Shown: piece by piece, positions 8,258 to 17,917 of the stretch
Layout: each line of letters begins with the position of its first letter
How positions within the stretch are numbered: position 1 is the stretch's first letter
DNA from: SABI01 sp963677695
GTDB taxonomy: Bacteria > Spirochaetota > Spirochaetia > Sphaerochaetales > Sphaerochaetaceae
Direction of reading: 5' to 3'
DNA length: 64,000 bases
Assembly: GCA_963677695.2 (NCBI GenBank)
Contig: CAXXUJ010000002.1
Coordinates: 558,001-622,000 of the forward strand
Program-made: the position numbers and the translations under genes
Notes under the pieces: model-generated
The model's database searches: none
Seen by the model: only the letters and a program-made list of their open reading frames with translations
What the model was told of the DNA's origin: nothing

Positions 8258-9439
8258 TTATTTCTCCAGTGTTTTGATTCCGGGCAGTTCTTTTCCCTCG
8301 AGGAATTCAAGGGAAGCACCACCGCCGGTACTTACATGATCAATGCTGCCAGCATACCCGAAAGTATTTACTGCTGCAACTGAGTCTCCGCCGCCGACAA
8401 CGGTTGTACCTTCACAGGCAGCTACCATAGCGGCTACTTTCTTTGTTCCGTTTGCGAAGGAAGCGAATTCGAACACGCCCATGGGGCCGTTCCATACAAT
8501 GCTCTTCGCTTTCGACAGTTCTTTCTCGACTGCGGCAAGAGTCTTTTCCCCTACATCCATACCGATGAGGTTGTCAGGGATATCGACTGCATCAACTGCA
8601 ACAGCTGCCGCGTTCTCGTCAAAATTTTCCGCTCCCACATGGTCGAGAGGAAGAATGACCTGAACACCCTTCTCTGCCGCCTTCTTAAGGAAGGATTCTG
8701 CAGTAGCCATATAATCCTCTTCAAGGAGTGACTTACCGATGGTGTGTCCCTGTACCTTGAGGAAGGTATACGCCATACCGCCGGCAATGACGATCGTATC
8801 ACAGGTCTGTACGAGTGATTCAAGAACAGTGATCTTACTTGATACCTTTGAACCGCCGATGATGGCAACGAAAGGTTTCTCAGGATTACTGAGAAGAGGA
8901 GCGAAGAACTTCACTTCCTTCTCGATCAGAAAACCTGCAGCGCTCGGAAGATAATGGGCAACACCCTCTGTGGAGGCATGAGCTCTGTGAGCTGTACCGA
9001 AGGCATCGTTCACATAGACATCTCCGTAGGAGGCAAGGGTCTTAGCGAATTCAGGATCGTTCTTCTCTTCTTCAGCGTAGAAACGGACATTTTCGAGAAG
9101 GAGAACTTCTCCTGCCTTCAATGCCCCGACTTCTGCCTTCACCTCGTCTCCGATGACATCAGAAGCGAGTTTCACCTCTCTGCCGAGAAGTTCAGAGAAT
9201 TTTTTCGCAATGGGGGCCATGCTGAATTCACTGCTCTTCTTCCCTTTCGGGCGTCCGAAGTGACTCATGACGACGACCTTAGTCCCTTCCTGTTCAAGAA
9301 TATAATTGATGGTATCGAGTGCGCTTTTGATTCTCGTATCATCAGTGACGACTCCGTCCTTCAGGGGGACATTGAAATCAACTCTGATGAGCACTCTTTT
9401 CTGTGAAAGATCAAGATCTTTAACTGTCTGTAGATTCAT
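8258..9439 (-). CDS. pgk: phosphoglycerate kinase
   Basis: Makes ATP from 1,3-bisphosphoglycerate. It has 393 residues with RVDFNVPL, SHFGRPKG, the hinge and nucleotide motifs GGSKVSSK and WNGPMGVFE, and the glycine loop VVGGGDSVAA. The reading frame stays open 12 codons upstream, but ATG 9439 has AAGGAG 5 bases before it and begins where the family begins, so it is chosen. Confidence 0.98.
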   Translation of the reverse strand: MNLQTVKDLDLSQKRVLIRVDFNVPLKDGVVTDDTRIKSALDTINYILEQEGTKVVVMSHFGRPKGKKSSEFSMAPIAKKFSELLGREVKLASDVIGDEVKAEVGALKAGEVLLLENVRFYAEEEKNDPEFAKTLASYGDVYVNDAFGTAHRAHASTEGVAHYLPSAAGFLIEKEVKFFAPLLSNPEKPFVAIIGGSKVSSKITVLESLVQTCDTIVIAGGMAYTFLKVQGHTIGKSLLEEDYMATAESFLKKAAEKGVQVILPLDHVGAENFDENAAAVAVDAVDIPDNLIGMDVGEKTLAAVEKELSKAKSIVWNGPMGVFEFASFANGTKKVAAMVAACEGTTVVGGGDSVAAVNTFGYAGSIDHVSTGGGASLEFLEGKELPGIKTLEK

Positions 9440-9462
9440 GAAGACTCCTTTTAAACGATGAG

Positions 9463-9491
9463 ACGCACTCCCCATTTCTGAGGGAGTGCGT
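9463..9491 (-). other. hairpin between gap and pgk
   Basis: A perfect 10-bp stem (9482-9491 with 9463-9472) and a 9-base loop. On the minus strand it is followed by CTCATCGTTT, a poor U tract. It is therefore more likely an attenuator, or a processing or stability element, that sets gap above pgk than a full terminator. Confidence 0.6.
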
Positions 9492-9520
9492 TGGCTTCTT
9501 TCAATTAAAACCAGATGTGA

Positions 9521-10525
9521 TTAGTCAACAAGCTTCTTTGCAAGACCGACAACACGGTTTGAGTAACCCATTTCGTTGTCGTACCAGCTCATGATCTTGA
9601 AGAACTTCGGTCCCATCTTCATGGTGAGTGCTGCATCGAAAACTGAAGAGTGTGAGTTTCCTCTGATGTCAGCTGAAACGATAGGATCTTCAGTGTACTC
9701 GAGAATTCCCTTCATCGGGCCTTCTGCAGCTGCCTTGATTGCAGCGTTGAGTTCTTCAACAGAACAGTCCTTCTCGAGAAGAACAGTGAGGTCAACGATA
9801 CTTCCGGTGGGAGTAGGAACGCGCATTGCGCCGCCGTTGAGCTTGCCTTCGAGAGCGGGAATTACCTGTGATACTGCACGTGCTGCACCGGTGGTTGTAG
9901 GAATGATTGAGAGTGATGCTGCTCTTGCTCTTCTGAGGTCTGAGTGGGGCTGGTCAAGAGTGACCTGGTCATTGGTGAATGCGTGAACTGTGGTCATGAG
10001 ACCTCTTTCGATACCGAAAGAATCATTGAGGACCTTCGCTACGGGAGCGAGACAGTTGGTAGTACATGAAGCATTCGAGAACGCGAGGAGTGACTTGTCA
10101 ATCTGATCGTCATTAACTCCGAGAACGACTGTCTGGTCGATCTTGTCCTTTGCAGGAACAGTAAGGATAACTTTCTTAGCACCGGCTGTGATGTGATCCT
10201 TGTAACCGCCTCTGGGACCTTCAGCAGTTGCGAACACACCGGTTGATTCGATAGCGATGTCAACACCGAGTTCCTTCCAGGGAAGCTCTGCAGGACTTCT
10301 CACTGCGAGAATCTTGATCTCTTTTCCATCAACTACGATTGCATCGTCCTTAGCTTCGACGCTCTTGTTGTACACGCCGTACGTTGAGTCGTACTTGAGA
10401 AGGTGAGCAAGTGTCTTGGGACTTGTGAGGTCATTGATTGCCATGATTTCGATGTCTTTGTCCTCGAAAGCGATCTTGAACACATTTCTGCCGATTCTTC
10501 CGAATCCGTTAATAGCGATTTTCAT
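9521..10525 (-). CDS. gap: glyceraldehyde-3-phosphate dehydrogenase, type I
   Basis: Oxidises glyceraldehyde 3-phosphate with NAD. It has 334 residues, N-terminal Rossmann loop INGFGRIGRN, Asp32 (which usually means NAD preference), the active-site SCTTNC with C154, and H181. The frame is open for 22 more codons upstream, but those overlap the promoter at 10562-10591, and ATG 10525 begins exactly at the family start with GGAGG 11 bases before it. It leads gap-pgk-tpiA-secG. Confidence 0.98.
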   Translation of the reverse strand: MKIAINGFGRIGRNVFKIAFEDKDIEIMAINDLTSPKTLAHLLKYDSTYGVYNKSVEAKDDAIVVDGKEIKILAVRSPAELPWKELGVDIAIESTGVFATAEGPRGGYKDHITAGAKKVILTVPAKDKIDQTVVLGVNDDQIDKSLLAFSNASCTTNCLAPVAKVLNDSFGIERGLMTTVHAFTNDQVTLDQPHSDLRRARAASLSIIPTTTGAARAVSQVIPALEGKLNGGAMRVPTPTGSIVDLTVLLEKDCSVEELNAAIKAAAEGPMKGILEYTEDPIVSADIRGNSHSSVFDAALTMKMGPKFFKIMSWYDNEMGYSNRVVGLAKKLVD

Positions 10526-10561
10526 TTTTATTTTATCCTCCATAAGGTATATATCGCGGTA

Positions 10562-10591
10562 AGTATAATAATAAAACCGTGTGAGAGTCAA
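10562..10591 (-). promoter_or_regulatory. candidate promoter of the glycolytic operon
   Basis: On the minus strand, TTGACT (10591-10586), 18 bp, TATACT (10567-10562), 37 bases before the gap ATG. It lies just after corC, so the operon starts independently of the corC unit. Confidence 0.6.
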
Positions 10592-10617
10592 CGAACCCCC
10601 TGGTATTCATTATAAAT

Positions 10618-11385
10618 TTATCGATTTTTCGTTACGATTTTTACGCTGTTGATTTTATGTCCATCTATTTCCTGTACAACGAAATCGATGTCCTCGTAGG
10701 TTACCTTTTCCTGATTTCCAGGGATGCGTCCGAACTGAAGAAAAACGAAACCACCGAGGGTTTCAGCCTCGTCATCAGGCAGTTCAAGCTCAAGACGTTC
10801 GTTGATGTCGTCTATACTTGCTCTGGCATCACACAGATAGATGCCGTCACTCATCTCGATGATCTCTTCATCTTCTTCATCATCAAACTCATCCTGAATA
10901 TCACCGATGATCACTTCAAGAATATCTTCCATGGTAACGATACCGCTCACTCCGCCGTATTCATCAATGGCTATGGCTATGTGAACCTTTCTCTTCTTGA
11001 ATTCTCTCAGGAGTTCGTCCAGCCTCTTGCTCTCAGGTATGAAGTAAGGTTTTCTCATATGTTTCCTGATTTCAAAAGGTGTTTCCTGCTCTATGGTGAT
11101 GAGATCTTTTGCATAGAGGACCCCTACTACATTATCGATGGTATCAACATACACCGGGTAACGGGAGAACCCCTCTTCCCTGATGATCGTGAACAGTTCC
11201 TCTCTTGTAAGCTCTTCACCGATGAACTGCACATCGATACGGGGAACCATCACTTCCTTCACTGTGGTCTCTTCGAGTTCCTCGATACCTTCGATCATGG
11301 AACGTTTTTCCTCGATCATGGTAGATTCATCCTGGTCCTGTTTCATGCGGAGGAAAGCGGATTTCACTCTATCTGACAGTTTCAA
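10618..11385 (-). CDS. CorC/HlyC-type CBS-domain protein
   Basis: 255 residues with no transmembrane segment. It has a leading acidic segment, KEVMVPRIDV and two CBS modules (about 40-165; SRYPVYVDTIDNVVGVLYAKDL and DEYGGVSGIVTMEDILE), then the C-terminal CorC_HlyC transporter-associated domain. Homologues are called hemolysin C or magnesium/cobalt efflux protein CorC; a true hemolysin role is unlikely. It overlaps ybeY by 4 bases and ends the ispG-to-corC unit, matching the common ybeY-corC neighbourhood. Confidence 0.9.
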   Translation of the reverse strand: MKLSDRVKSAFLRMKQDQDESTMIEEKRSMIEGIEELEETTVKEVMVPRIDVQFIGEELTREELFTIIREEGFSRYPVYVDTIDNVVGVLYAKDLITIEQETPFEIRKHMRKPYFIPESKRLDELLREFKKRKVHIAIAIDEYGGVSGIVTMEDILEVIIGDIQDEFDDEEDEEIIEMSDGIYLCDARASIDDINERLELELPDDEAETLGGFVFLQFGRIPGNQEKVTYEDIDFVVQEIDGHKINSVKIVTKNR

Positions 11386-11843
11386 ACCTCAAGCTCCTTC
11401 TCGATCTGAACGACAATCTGCTCCTGCAGGACCAGCATAGGTTCAGTCTCTTCACTCGTCTCATGATCATATCCTTTGAGATGCAGAAGACCATGCACTA
11501 ATATTCGTATTAATTCGTTGTCAGGGTCAACTGAAAAATAGGAGCAATTGTCGAGAACGTCGGCTGCTGAGATGATAAGTTCACCAAGATAGCTGTCACT
11601 CTCAGGTGAAGGGAACCCATCTTCGTCATCGAACGTGGCAAAGGAAAGAATGTCCGTGCTGTCATCTTTTCCTCTATAAGTACTATTCAGGTCCTTCATG
11701 ATATCTCGGGTAACGAAGGAGATATCTATTTCGCCCTCCTGCTCTGTGTGTCGGGCAGCATGGGCGCAGATAGTGCGTACACGTTCTTCATTCATTCCCG
11801 GAGGGATATCATCATCACTGTAGTTTATATGCAATTCAATCAT
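11382..11843 (-). CDS. ybeY: endoribonuclease YbeY (16S rRNA 3'-end maturation)
   Basis: A 153-residue zinc-dependent RNase. The signature HGLLHLKGYDH supplies zinc ligands H117, H121 and H127, and STDILSFA is the other conserved block. ATG 11843 is preferred over one 18 bases upstream because AGAGG sits 6 bases before it, inside the end of the preceding gene, and because it begins where the family begins. The phoH-pgpH-ybeY-corC order is widely conserved. Confidence 0.95.
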   Translation of the reverse strand: MIELHINYSDDDIPPGMNEERVRTICAHAARHTEQEGEIDISFVTRDIMKDLNSTYRGKDDSTDILSFATFDDEDGFPSPESDSYLGELIISAADVLDNCSYFSVDPDNELIRILVHGLLHLKGYDHETSEETEPMLVLQEQIVVQIEKELEV

Positions 11844-11844
11844 A

Positions 11845-13980
11845 CTATTCCTCTGCAGCATCCTTCGGATACTGCATTCTGCTATGGTTTTTCGCTGTTA
11901 TCGAATGAGTAAGGGAAGCTGTGATATGCTCAAGATCATTCATCGTCAGACGGGAGGCGGCTAGCTGCCCTCCCGCGATCTTGTTATTCACAACATTTCT
12001 TACCACTGTTTCATACCGTTTATGAGACGGTTTCTTTACCGCCCTGCTTGCAGCCTCGACACTGTCGGCAATCATAACGATTGCAGCCTCTTTTGTCTGC
12101 GGTATCTCGTTATTGTACGAATACTCGTGCTCGGTGACATGGGCGGAGTTCTTGTCAGCCTGTGCTTCCTTCATTGCTTCCTGATAGAAAATCTGAATGA
12201 CATCGGTACCATGATGCTGATAGATGATATCTATCACTTCCTGAGGAAGTTTCGCTTCTCTCCCCTTCTCCACCCCGAGCTTCACATGGCTTTTTATGAT
12301 AGCCACCGAAAGCGATGCCTTGAGATCATCATGTTTGTTCTCTTCTCTCTGGTTCTCTATGAAGTACTCAGGATGCTCCTGCTTCCCGATATCATGATAA
12401 AGACCGCCCACATAGGCGAGAAGGTCTTCAGCTCCGATAGCCTTTGCCGCCGCCTGGGCATATTCAGCTACGATGAGCGAGTGTGCATGGGTACCGGGAG
12501 CATGGGAGGCGAGGCCCTGAAGCACAGGAGAACCGCCGTTTGCAAGTTCTCTCAGTCTGAAGGGAGTGGGAGCATTGAACAGAAGTTCAAAGAGCGGCAG
12601 GAGGAAGGAGATGATAAGGTAGGAGAAGGTGATATTAAGGATCAGAATACCTATCGATATACCTACTTCCTGTACCGAGAGACCCTGAACCATCATATGG
12701 ATCAGAAGAACAGTTACAGAGGATACGATGGTGATGATCCACTGAAAGATCATATCGAGTCTTCGTGATACATAGCGGATAAAATAGACACTGATGAAGC
12801 TTACAGCAATGATGAAGAAGAAGGTCATAACACTCGCTGATTCATAGAGGCTCATGTAGGAGGCAATGGCCACTGCCGATATCATCCCTGCTCTCTTCTT
12901 TCCTGTCATGATTGAAAGAAAGAGCGGCATGAGGAAGACGGGCATGATAGGGTCGAGAAAACTGATCTCCTGTGCAATTCTGGAGTAGATCATCACGAAG
13001 GTGAGAAGCAGGGTTACGATGATACCTATGGCGAACAGGAGAATATACTGGTGACTTCGTTTTTCATGCATGAAGGTCAATGAGATTGAGTACATCGACG
13101 CAAGGGTTATGATAAGGGAGAAGAAAATTCTGCCGAGAACCTGCTGGGTTGAGAAGCGGTGGACTATGAGCTGCATAGCTTCCACGCTTTTCATCATCTG
13201 TTCGGTGACCAGGGAGTTTTTCTGAATAAGCTGCTCCCCCTGTTCTATCTTCACCATGACAGGTTTTACTTCATTCTCCGCCTGCTCTCTTTCTAAAGAG
13301 GTATTGAGAGAGTCGTAATGGACACTTTCCCCCGCTATACCGCCGAGGAGAACAAGGTACTCATTCACAAAAGAAAGATACCCCATCCTGTCGTACAGCT
13401 GCTCTCTGGTGTACACATACTCAGAGAGTGATTCTTTTGTGAGCAGTGAGTCAATTGAGACGATCTCTTCATCGAATCCCTGCGGTGCCTGAGAGGGATG
13501 TGTCACCCTGATCTCTTCATACCCTAATGCCATGACACCGTTCAGATCACCTTCATCATAGACCCCCTGTGTGAAGATATCCTCAGTCAGTTCCGTAAGA
13601 AAAGAACGGACTTTTTCAGCCACACCTCTATCCGTAATAGACGAAATGATCTTTGATTCCACAGCATCGTGTATAGTGAGCAGATTCTGTTCGGTATCAC
13701 GCATACTGAAGGAGAATACAGGGAGAGTGGCCTGTACCGCTGCCTCGCGGGCTGCCTGAGTTGCCTCTTCATCAAGGTAGAAGAAGGTATGGGTTGCCGT
13801 TATATCGGCAGGAGCAATTTCCCCTGCGGCGAACTGATGCTCAATGCGTGTGATGAGCAGTTCCGTATTTGCATAATAGAGTGAAGGGATAAGGACAGAG
13901 AGGACAATGACCAGGGCAATGAGTACAAAGAGAGTAACACGATATATGGCTGAAGAGGAGGTTTTATTTCCTGTCGCCAT
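11845..13980 (-). CDS. pgpH: 7TM-HD cyclic-di-AMP phosphodiesterase, PgpH type
   Basis: 711 residues. One N-terminal membrane segment (about 10-36) is followed by a large extracytoplasmic region (7TMR-HDED, about 45-285), a bundle of about seven membrane helices (about 285-470), and a cytoplasmic HD domain with H498/H500, HD at 529-530 (LYHDIGKQEH) and YQHHGT. The family hydrolyses c-di-AMP to pApA. ATG 13980 (MATGNK) overlaps the end of phoH by 17 bases. Upstream in-frame starts lie deeper within phoH and are less likely. Confidence 0.92.
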   Translation of the reverse strand: MATGNKTSSSAIYRVTLFVLIALVIVLSVLIPSLYYANTELLITRIEHQFAAGEIAPADITATHTFFYLDEEATQAAREAAVQATLPVFSFSMRDTEQNLLTIHDAVESKIISSITDRGVAEKVRSFLTELTEDIFTQGVYDEGDLNGVMALGYEEIRVTHPSQAPQGFDEEIVSIDSLLTKESLSEYVYTREQLYDRMGYLSFVNEYLVLLGGIAGESVHYDSLNTSLEREQAENEVKPVMVKIEQGEQLIQKNSLVTEQMMKSVEAMQLIVHRFSTQQVLGRIFFSLIITLASMYSISLTFMHEKRSHQYILLFAIGIIVTLLLTFVMIYSRIAQEISFLDPIMPVFLMPLFLSIMTGKKRAGMISAVAIASYMSLYESASVMTFFFIIAVSFISVYFIRYVSRRLDMIFQWIITIVSSVTVLLIHMMVQGLSVQEVGISIGILILNITFSYLIISFLLPLFELLFNAPTPFRLRELANGGSPVLQGLASHAPGTHAHSLIVAEYAQAAAKAIGAEDLLAYVGGLYHDIGKQEHPEYFIENQREENKHDDLKASLSVAIIKSHVKLGVEKGREAKLPQEVIDIIYQHHGTDVIQIFYQEAMKEAQADKNSAHVTEHEYSYNNEIPQTKEAAIVMIADSVEAASRAVKKPSHKRYETVVRNVVNNKIAGGQLAASRLTMNDLEHITASLTHSITAKNHSRMQYPKDAAEE

Positions 13981-14923
13981 GGTTTTCCTGTTCATACGCG
14001 CTAATGATCCTCTGGACCAGACGGGAGCGGACAACGTCTGATGCACTAAATTCTATGAATCCTATATCTGGTACAGTATGAAGAATTGAACGTGCATGCA
14101 CAAGACCGGAGAGCTCCCTCCTCGGAAGATCTATCTGTGTGATATCACCGGTGACAACTGCTGAGGTATGCTCCCCTATACGGGTGAGGAACATCTTCAT
14201 CTGTTCTTTCGTGGTATTCTGAGCTTCGTCGAGAAGGACACATGCGTTGTTGAACGAGCGTCCTCTCATGTAGGCAAGAGGAGCGCTCTCTATCGCCCCG
14301 CTCTCTTCAAGCCGTTTAAGGACGGGACGGGAGACGAGAAATTCCATCGCATCATAGATGGGAAGAAGGTAGGGAGAAAGTTTCTGGTTCAGGTCTCCCG
14401 GGAGGAAACCGAGATTCTCTCCCGCTTCGACAACGGGTCTGGTAAGGATAATTTTCTGCCTTTTTCCGCTTATCACTTCTCTGAGGGCGAAAGCTATTGC
14501 AAGAAACGTCTTGCCGGTACCGGCCGGACCAATAGCGAAGTTGAGCTGTTTCTTCTCCATCAGCTGCATGAATTTTTTCTGATGGAGTGATTTAGGATAG
14601 ACAAGCTTCGGTCCTACAGCGATGGATACATCGCCGTGTTCGCTCTTCCTTTCTGAGCTCTGAAGGTCCTGGTACTCCATGAAGATATCAGGTTCACTGA
14701 GCTCTTCCATTGCTTCGCTCTTCCCTTTCAGCCTGTTGATAAGGGAGACGAACATCTCCTCCTTACCAGCTGAACCATCGTTAGGAGCGCTGTATATGAT
14801 AGAATTGCCGTATACACTGAGTTCTCCTCCGAGGAGGAGTTCGATATAACCGACGTTACGGTCATTCACTCCGCATACGAGTCGCATCTGGTCTCTTGTA
14901 TCAAAAACGATAGTACGTTTCAT
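13964..14923 (-). CDS. phoH: PhoH-family ATPase
   Basis: A 319-residue P-loop protein. The N-terminal KH-like or PhoH-specific region is followed by Walker A GPAGTGKT at 132-139, Walker B VLLDEAQN near 230 and VVTGDITQIDLP. The family is a predicted RNA-associated ATPase or helicase linked to YbeY in ribosome quality control. AAGGAG lies 4 bases before the ATG. It follows the LptD-like gene by 27 bases. Confidence 0.95.
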   Translation of the reverse strand: MKRTIVFDTRDQMRLVCGVNDRNVGYIELLLGGELSVYGNSIIYSAPNDGSAGKEEMFVSLINRLKGKSEAMEELSEPDIFMEYQDLQSSERKSEHGDVSIAVGPKLVYPKSLHQKKFMQLMEKKQLNFAIGPAGTGKTFLAIAFALREVISGKRQKIILTRPVVEAGENLGFLPGDLNQKLSPYLLPIYDAMEFLVSRPVLKRLEESGAIESAPLAYMRGRSFNNACVLLDEAQNTTKEQMKMFLTRIGEHTSAVVTGDITQIDLPRRELSGLVHARSILHTVPDIGFIEFSASDVVRSRLVQRIISAYEQENHGDRK

Positions 14924-14950
14924 AGTTCTCCTTTGACCGTCTCATTGTAA

Positions 14951-17917
14951 TCATAGTTCAAGCTCTCTATCAATATTGATTTCGGGTATTGCCTTCCATT
15001 TGAGGTATATCGACACGACAGGGGTCCACTCATAGCGTGAATTACTGTAGGTCACCTTTCCGGTATATGTTCCTACGAGGTCCCAGTCATCCATCTTGTG
15101 GACGATGCTTATGCCAAGTGAATTCATCACAAACTGAGTCGTATACCTTCCTGTACCGAAGAAATCGAAGGAATCGAGGAAATCACTCACCACATCATCC
15201 CAGGTCGAATACCTGTCCAGCCCCTTGTTCTGACTCGAAAGGTCTATCTCAATTGAAAGGAATTTATATATATCGAAGGTGAAATTAAGGGAAAAGAGGA
15301 GATAGGAACCTGCGGTGTCATAGAAAGAATGATGGTATTCTCCGTGGATGTTCACCCCGGCGTTGATTCTATCGTGCCAGAGGGAGATATTCAGGTCTCC
15401 GGTTGAGATGCTTATTTGGCCGGTGGATGGAGTAAGATACGTTCCGTCATCTTCATATGTAATTTTTGCACCGGCATATTTCGTGGAAAGTTCCCCGTTC
15501 ACTTTTTCAAATGCATTCACATCACCATCCCAGAGACTCGAACCCTTTACTGTCATATCGAGGAAATCGAAGGAGAGCGATGCAGAAGAACTGACAGTAT
15601 AGCTGTCAAGGATAGAAAGTCCGTCTGGAACGGTGTTCAGGGTATGGGAGGTGGTGAAGATTTCCCCGCTGTATGTTGCAGAGAATTTTGTGTTTGTGAA
15701 CGTATAGTTGCCACCGTTATCTTCAAAAGTAAGAGAGGAGAGGAAGGAGAGTTTATTCTGCCGGGCAGTTACAGAAGCGGTGATCAGTCCATCGAAAGGG
15801 GGAAGACGATAGGTCACCGAGGGTGTCAATGCTAACGTTCCGAAGGTGAATCGAGGTGCAAGGGCTATGGTGTGAGTGAGTACGGACGATTCAGTAAACG
15901 AGGCTTTCAGTTCATCCTCAGTCACCGTTCCATCTGTCGCAGTGAAGCTCTCCCAGTCGTAGAAGGTCTGTTTGTAGGTGTGAGTCAGGGCTATGGCTGG
16001 AATGGAAACAGAGTGAGAGTAGACAAGCGAATACTGCCGGGAGCGCTCAGCGGCCTCGGCAGTGTCTGAGTAATTGCTTTCAAGGGTATGTTTTCCGCTG
16101 AAGAAATCGGGAAGATAGGATTCAGTGAGATTGAACACAGCCTTGTTGGTTGCTCTGCTGTTCTCATCATCCTTTACCCCCTTCACATACTCAGTCGTGT
16201 AATCTCCACTCTGGCTCACCGTATAGGTGAGTGAAGATTTGAAGGTATGGGCATCAGACCCTGCAGCCTTGCCTTCGTACCTGACAGGTTCCCGTTCAAA
16301 TCGATTCAGTTCATCGATTATCGCCTTATCATAGGAAACCGCCTGCTGCTGTTCACTCCCCTTCTTGGTAAACGAAAAGGAAAAAAGCTCTCCCCTCATA
16401 GAGGCTGAATAGGAAAGAGGTTGTTCGGAATCTATGATGAACCCTCCTATGGAGGTATCATAGTTACGAATAAATGAGACTGAACTTTCAATATTGCTTA
16501 ATTTGATTTCCTGAATGAAAGGGGAGAAAAAAGATGGTTTCAGTGTATAGGAACCCTTGGCCTCCCACGAGTAGGAGGTGACCTGTGAATCCCCTGTCAG
16601 TGATGACTCATCAGAAAAGAATGAATTGAAATAGTTTCCGAACCTCTCTTTGACCAGATAATCCTCTTTCACCTGAGTATCTGAATAGGAGGGAAAACTG
16701 AAGGAAAGATCGAGCGTTCCCACTTTAAGGTCGATCTCAGGTTCGATATAGTAACGGGTATCAGGAATACCGGCAGTATTGAACGAGGGGGGAACAAGTG
16801 CTATACCGCCGGCCAGGTCGGCCGTAAGAACCTTTTCTCCGTATACGTTATGGGTGTCGATTCCCAGATGAATTCCCTCGTTTTCGTAGGCATCACCGTA
16901 AATCGAGAAATAGGAAGAACTCTCGCGTGCCCATTTCTGCAGTGAAGTTTCCTGTTCTTCAGAGACATACTCGTAGGTGAGAGACCCCTCCTCTCGGGAA
17001 AGTTCTCTCTCGTCGGCAAAAAACGTTGTAAAGGTCCCCTTCTCATCTGAGCTTTTCGCATCCTTGAGGGGGTTGCTCCCGTACAGTTCATAGGTCAGGG
17101 TGACAAACGAACCCTTGACCGAATCATATCCGAACAGAGGATTGAAGGTGAGTGTCTTCCCGGGATAATAAAACACTGGGAGGTAGAGAATCGGAACCCG
17201 TCCCATCTTCAGTGTGACGTTTTTAATGAATACGTCATTTCCCTCGACAAAAAGGGCATCGGAAGCATCAATCGTGTAATAGGAGTGCTCTACACTGCTG
17301 GTGATCGAGGTATCGAAGGCACTGTACGTGCTTGGATTGCTTGTGATCCTCATCGAAAGCCCAGAAGAAAGGAGAGTCAGGGGATCATCATCCGCAGAAG
17401 AGCGTTCTATCTGAGTACTTCCTCTGTTGATCCTGATATCGTTCTCTACGATATCAAAGGTGAGCACCTCACCTGTGACATCAAGCTCTTCCTGAACAAA
17501 GGAGACACTCCCGACCGCTGTCACTTTTTCACTCTGCGTATCATAGAATATGATATCTGCACTCAGATGCCAGGTCTCCCCGGTCAATTTCACACCGCCT
17601 GAAAGAATGACAGAATGATTACTCTGATCCATGAAATAGTAGTGTGAATGTTCGAGGGTTATGGAAGCCTCAACAGACTCAGTCACAGTCACTTCATCAG
17701 TGGGGGTATACCCGTAATGGGTAAAAATCCTGCTCAGGATATCTTCGCGGGTACCGTACGTTTCAAGTCCGAGGAAGGTGCCTTTCTCATTTAAAAGGGA
17801 AAGGGGCATATCAGAAAGACCTTCCAGGAGGAGCGCATTGAGTTCGCCTGAGCCACTCAACGGCAACAGGAGAAAGAGAGAGAAGAAGAGGATAAAAACA
17901 AGATTACGAATCTTCAT
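14951..17917 (-). CDS. LptD/OstA-like outer-membrane protein
   Basis: 988 residues. A signal peptide (MKIRNLVFILFF..., cut near LSGSG) is followed by an OstA/LptA-like region (about 90-250: SGGVKLTGETWHLSADII, EVLTFDIVENDIRINRG). The block with the VPILYLPVFYYPG motif is typical of LptD, and then comes a long region of alternating Tyr/Ser/Thr strands that looks like a large barrel. LptD inserts lipopolysaccharide in Gram-negatives. Treponemes carry such a gene although they lack LPS, so the cargo here may be another glycolipid. Its ATG lies 14 bases inside the end of uvrA. Confidence 0.82.
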   Translation of the reverse strand: MKIRNLVFILFFSLFLLLPLSGSGELNALLLEGLSDMPLSLLNEKGTFLGLETYGTREDILSRIFTHYGYTPTDEVTVTESVEASITLEHSHYYFMDQSNHSVILSGGVKLTGETWHLSADIIFYDTQSEKVTAVGSVSFVQEELDVTGEVLTFDIVENDIRINRGSTQIERSSADDDPLTLLSSGLSMRITSNPSTYSAFDTSITSSVEHSYYTIDASDALFVEGNDVFIKNVTLKMGRVPILYLPVFYYPGKTLTFNPLFGYDSVKGSFVTLTYELYGSNPLKDAKSSDEKGTFTTFFADERELSREEGSLTYEYVSEEQETSLQKWARESSSYFSIYGDAYENEGIHLGIDTHNVYGEKVLTADLAGGIALVPPSFNTAGIPDTRYYIEPEIDLKVGTLDLSFSFPSYSDTQVKEDYLVKERFGNYFNSFFSDESSLTGDSQVTSYSWEAKGSYTLKPSFFSPFIQEIKLSNIESSVSFIRNYDTSIGGFIIDSEQPLSYSASMRGELFSFSFTKKGSEQQQAVSYDKAIIDELNRFEREPVRYEGKAAGSDAHTFKSSLTYTVSQSGDYTTEYVKGVKDDENSRATNKAVFNLTESYLPDFFSGKHTLESNYSDTAEAAERSRQYSLVYSHSVSIPAIALTHTYKQTFYDWESFTATDGTVTEDELKASFTESSVLTHTIALAPRFTFGTLALTPSVTYRLPPFDGLITASVTARQNKLSFLSSLTFEDNGGNYTFTNTKFSATYSGEIFTTSHTLNTVPDGLSILDSYTVSSSASLSFDFLDMTVKGSSLWDGDVNAFEKVNGELSTKYAGAKITYEDDGTYLTPSTGQISISTGDLNISLWHDRINAGVNIHGEYHHSFYDTAGSYLLFSLNFTFDIYKFLSIEIDLSSQNKGLDRYSTWDDVVSDFLDSFDFFGTGRYTTQFVMNSLGISIVHKMDDWDLVGTYTGKVTYSNSRYEWTPVVSIYLKWKAIPEINIDRELEL

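Noticed and set aside
9440..9475. Longer N-terminus for phosphoglycerate kinase
   Set aside because: The extra 12 codons lack a ribosome binding site and family similarity; ATG 9439 has both.
10657..11376. 239-codon open frame antisense to the CBS-domain gene
   Set aside because: Mirror frame of a real gene; its residues simply reflect the opposite codons.
12022..12768. 248-codon open frame on the plus strand inside pgpH
   Set aside because: Antisense shadow of a well-supported gene; no ribosome binding site or domain; composition is an artefact of the opposite frame.
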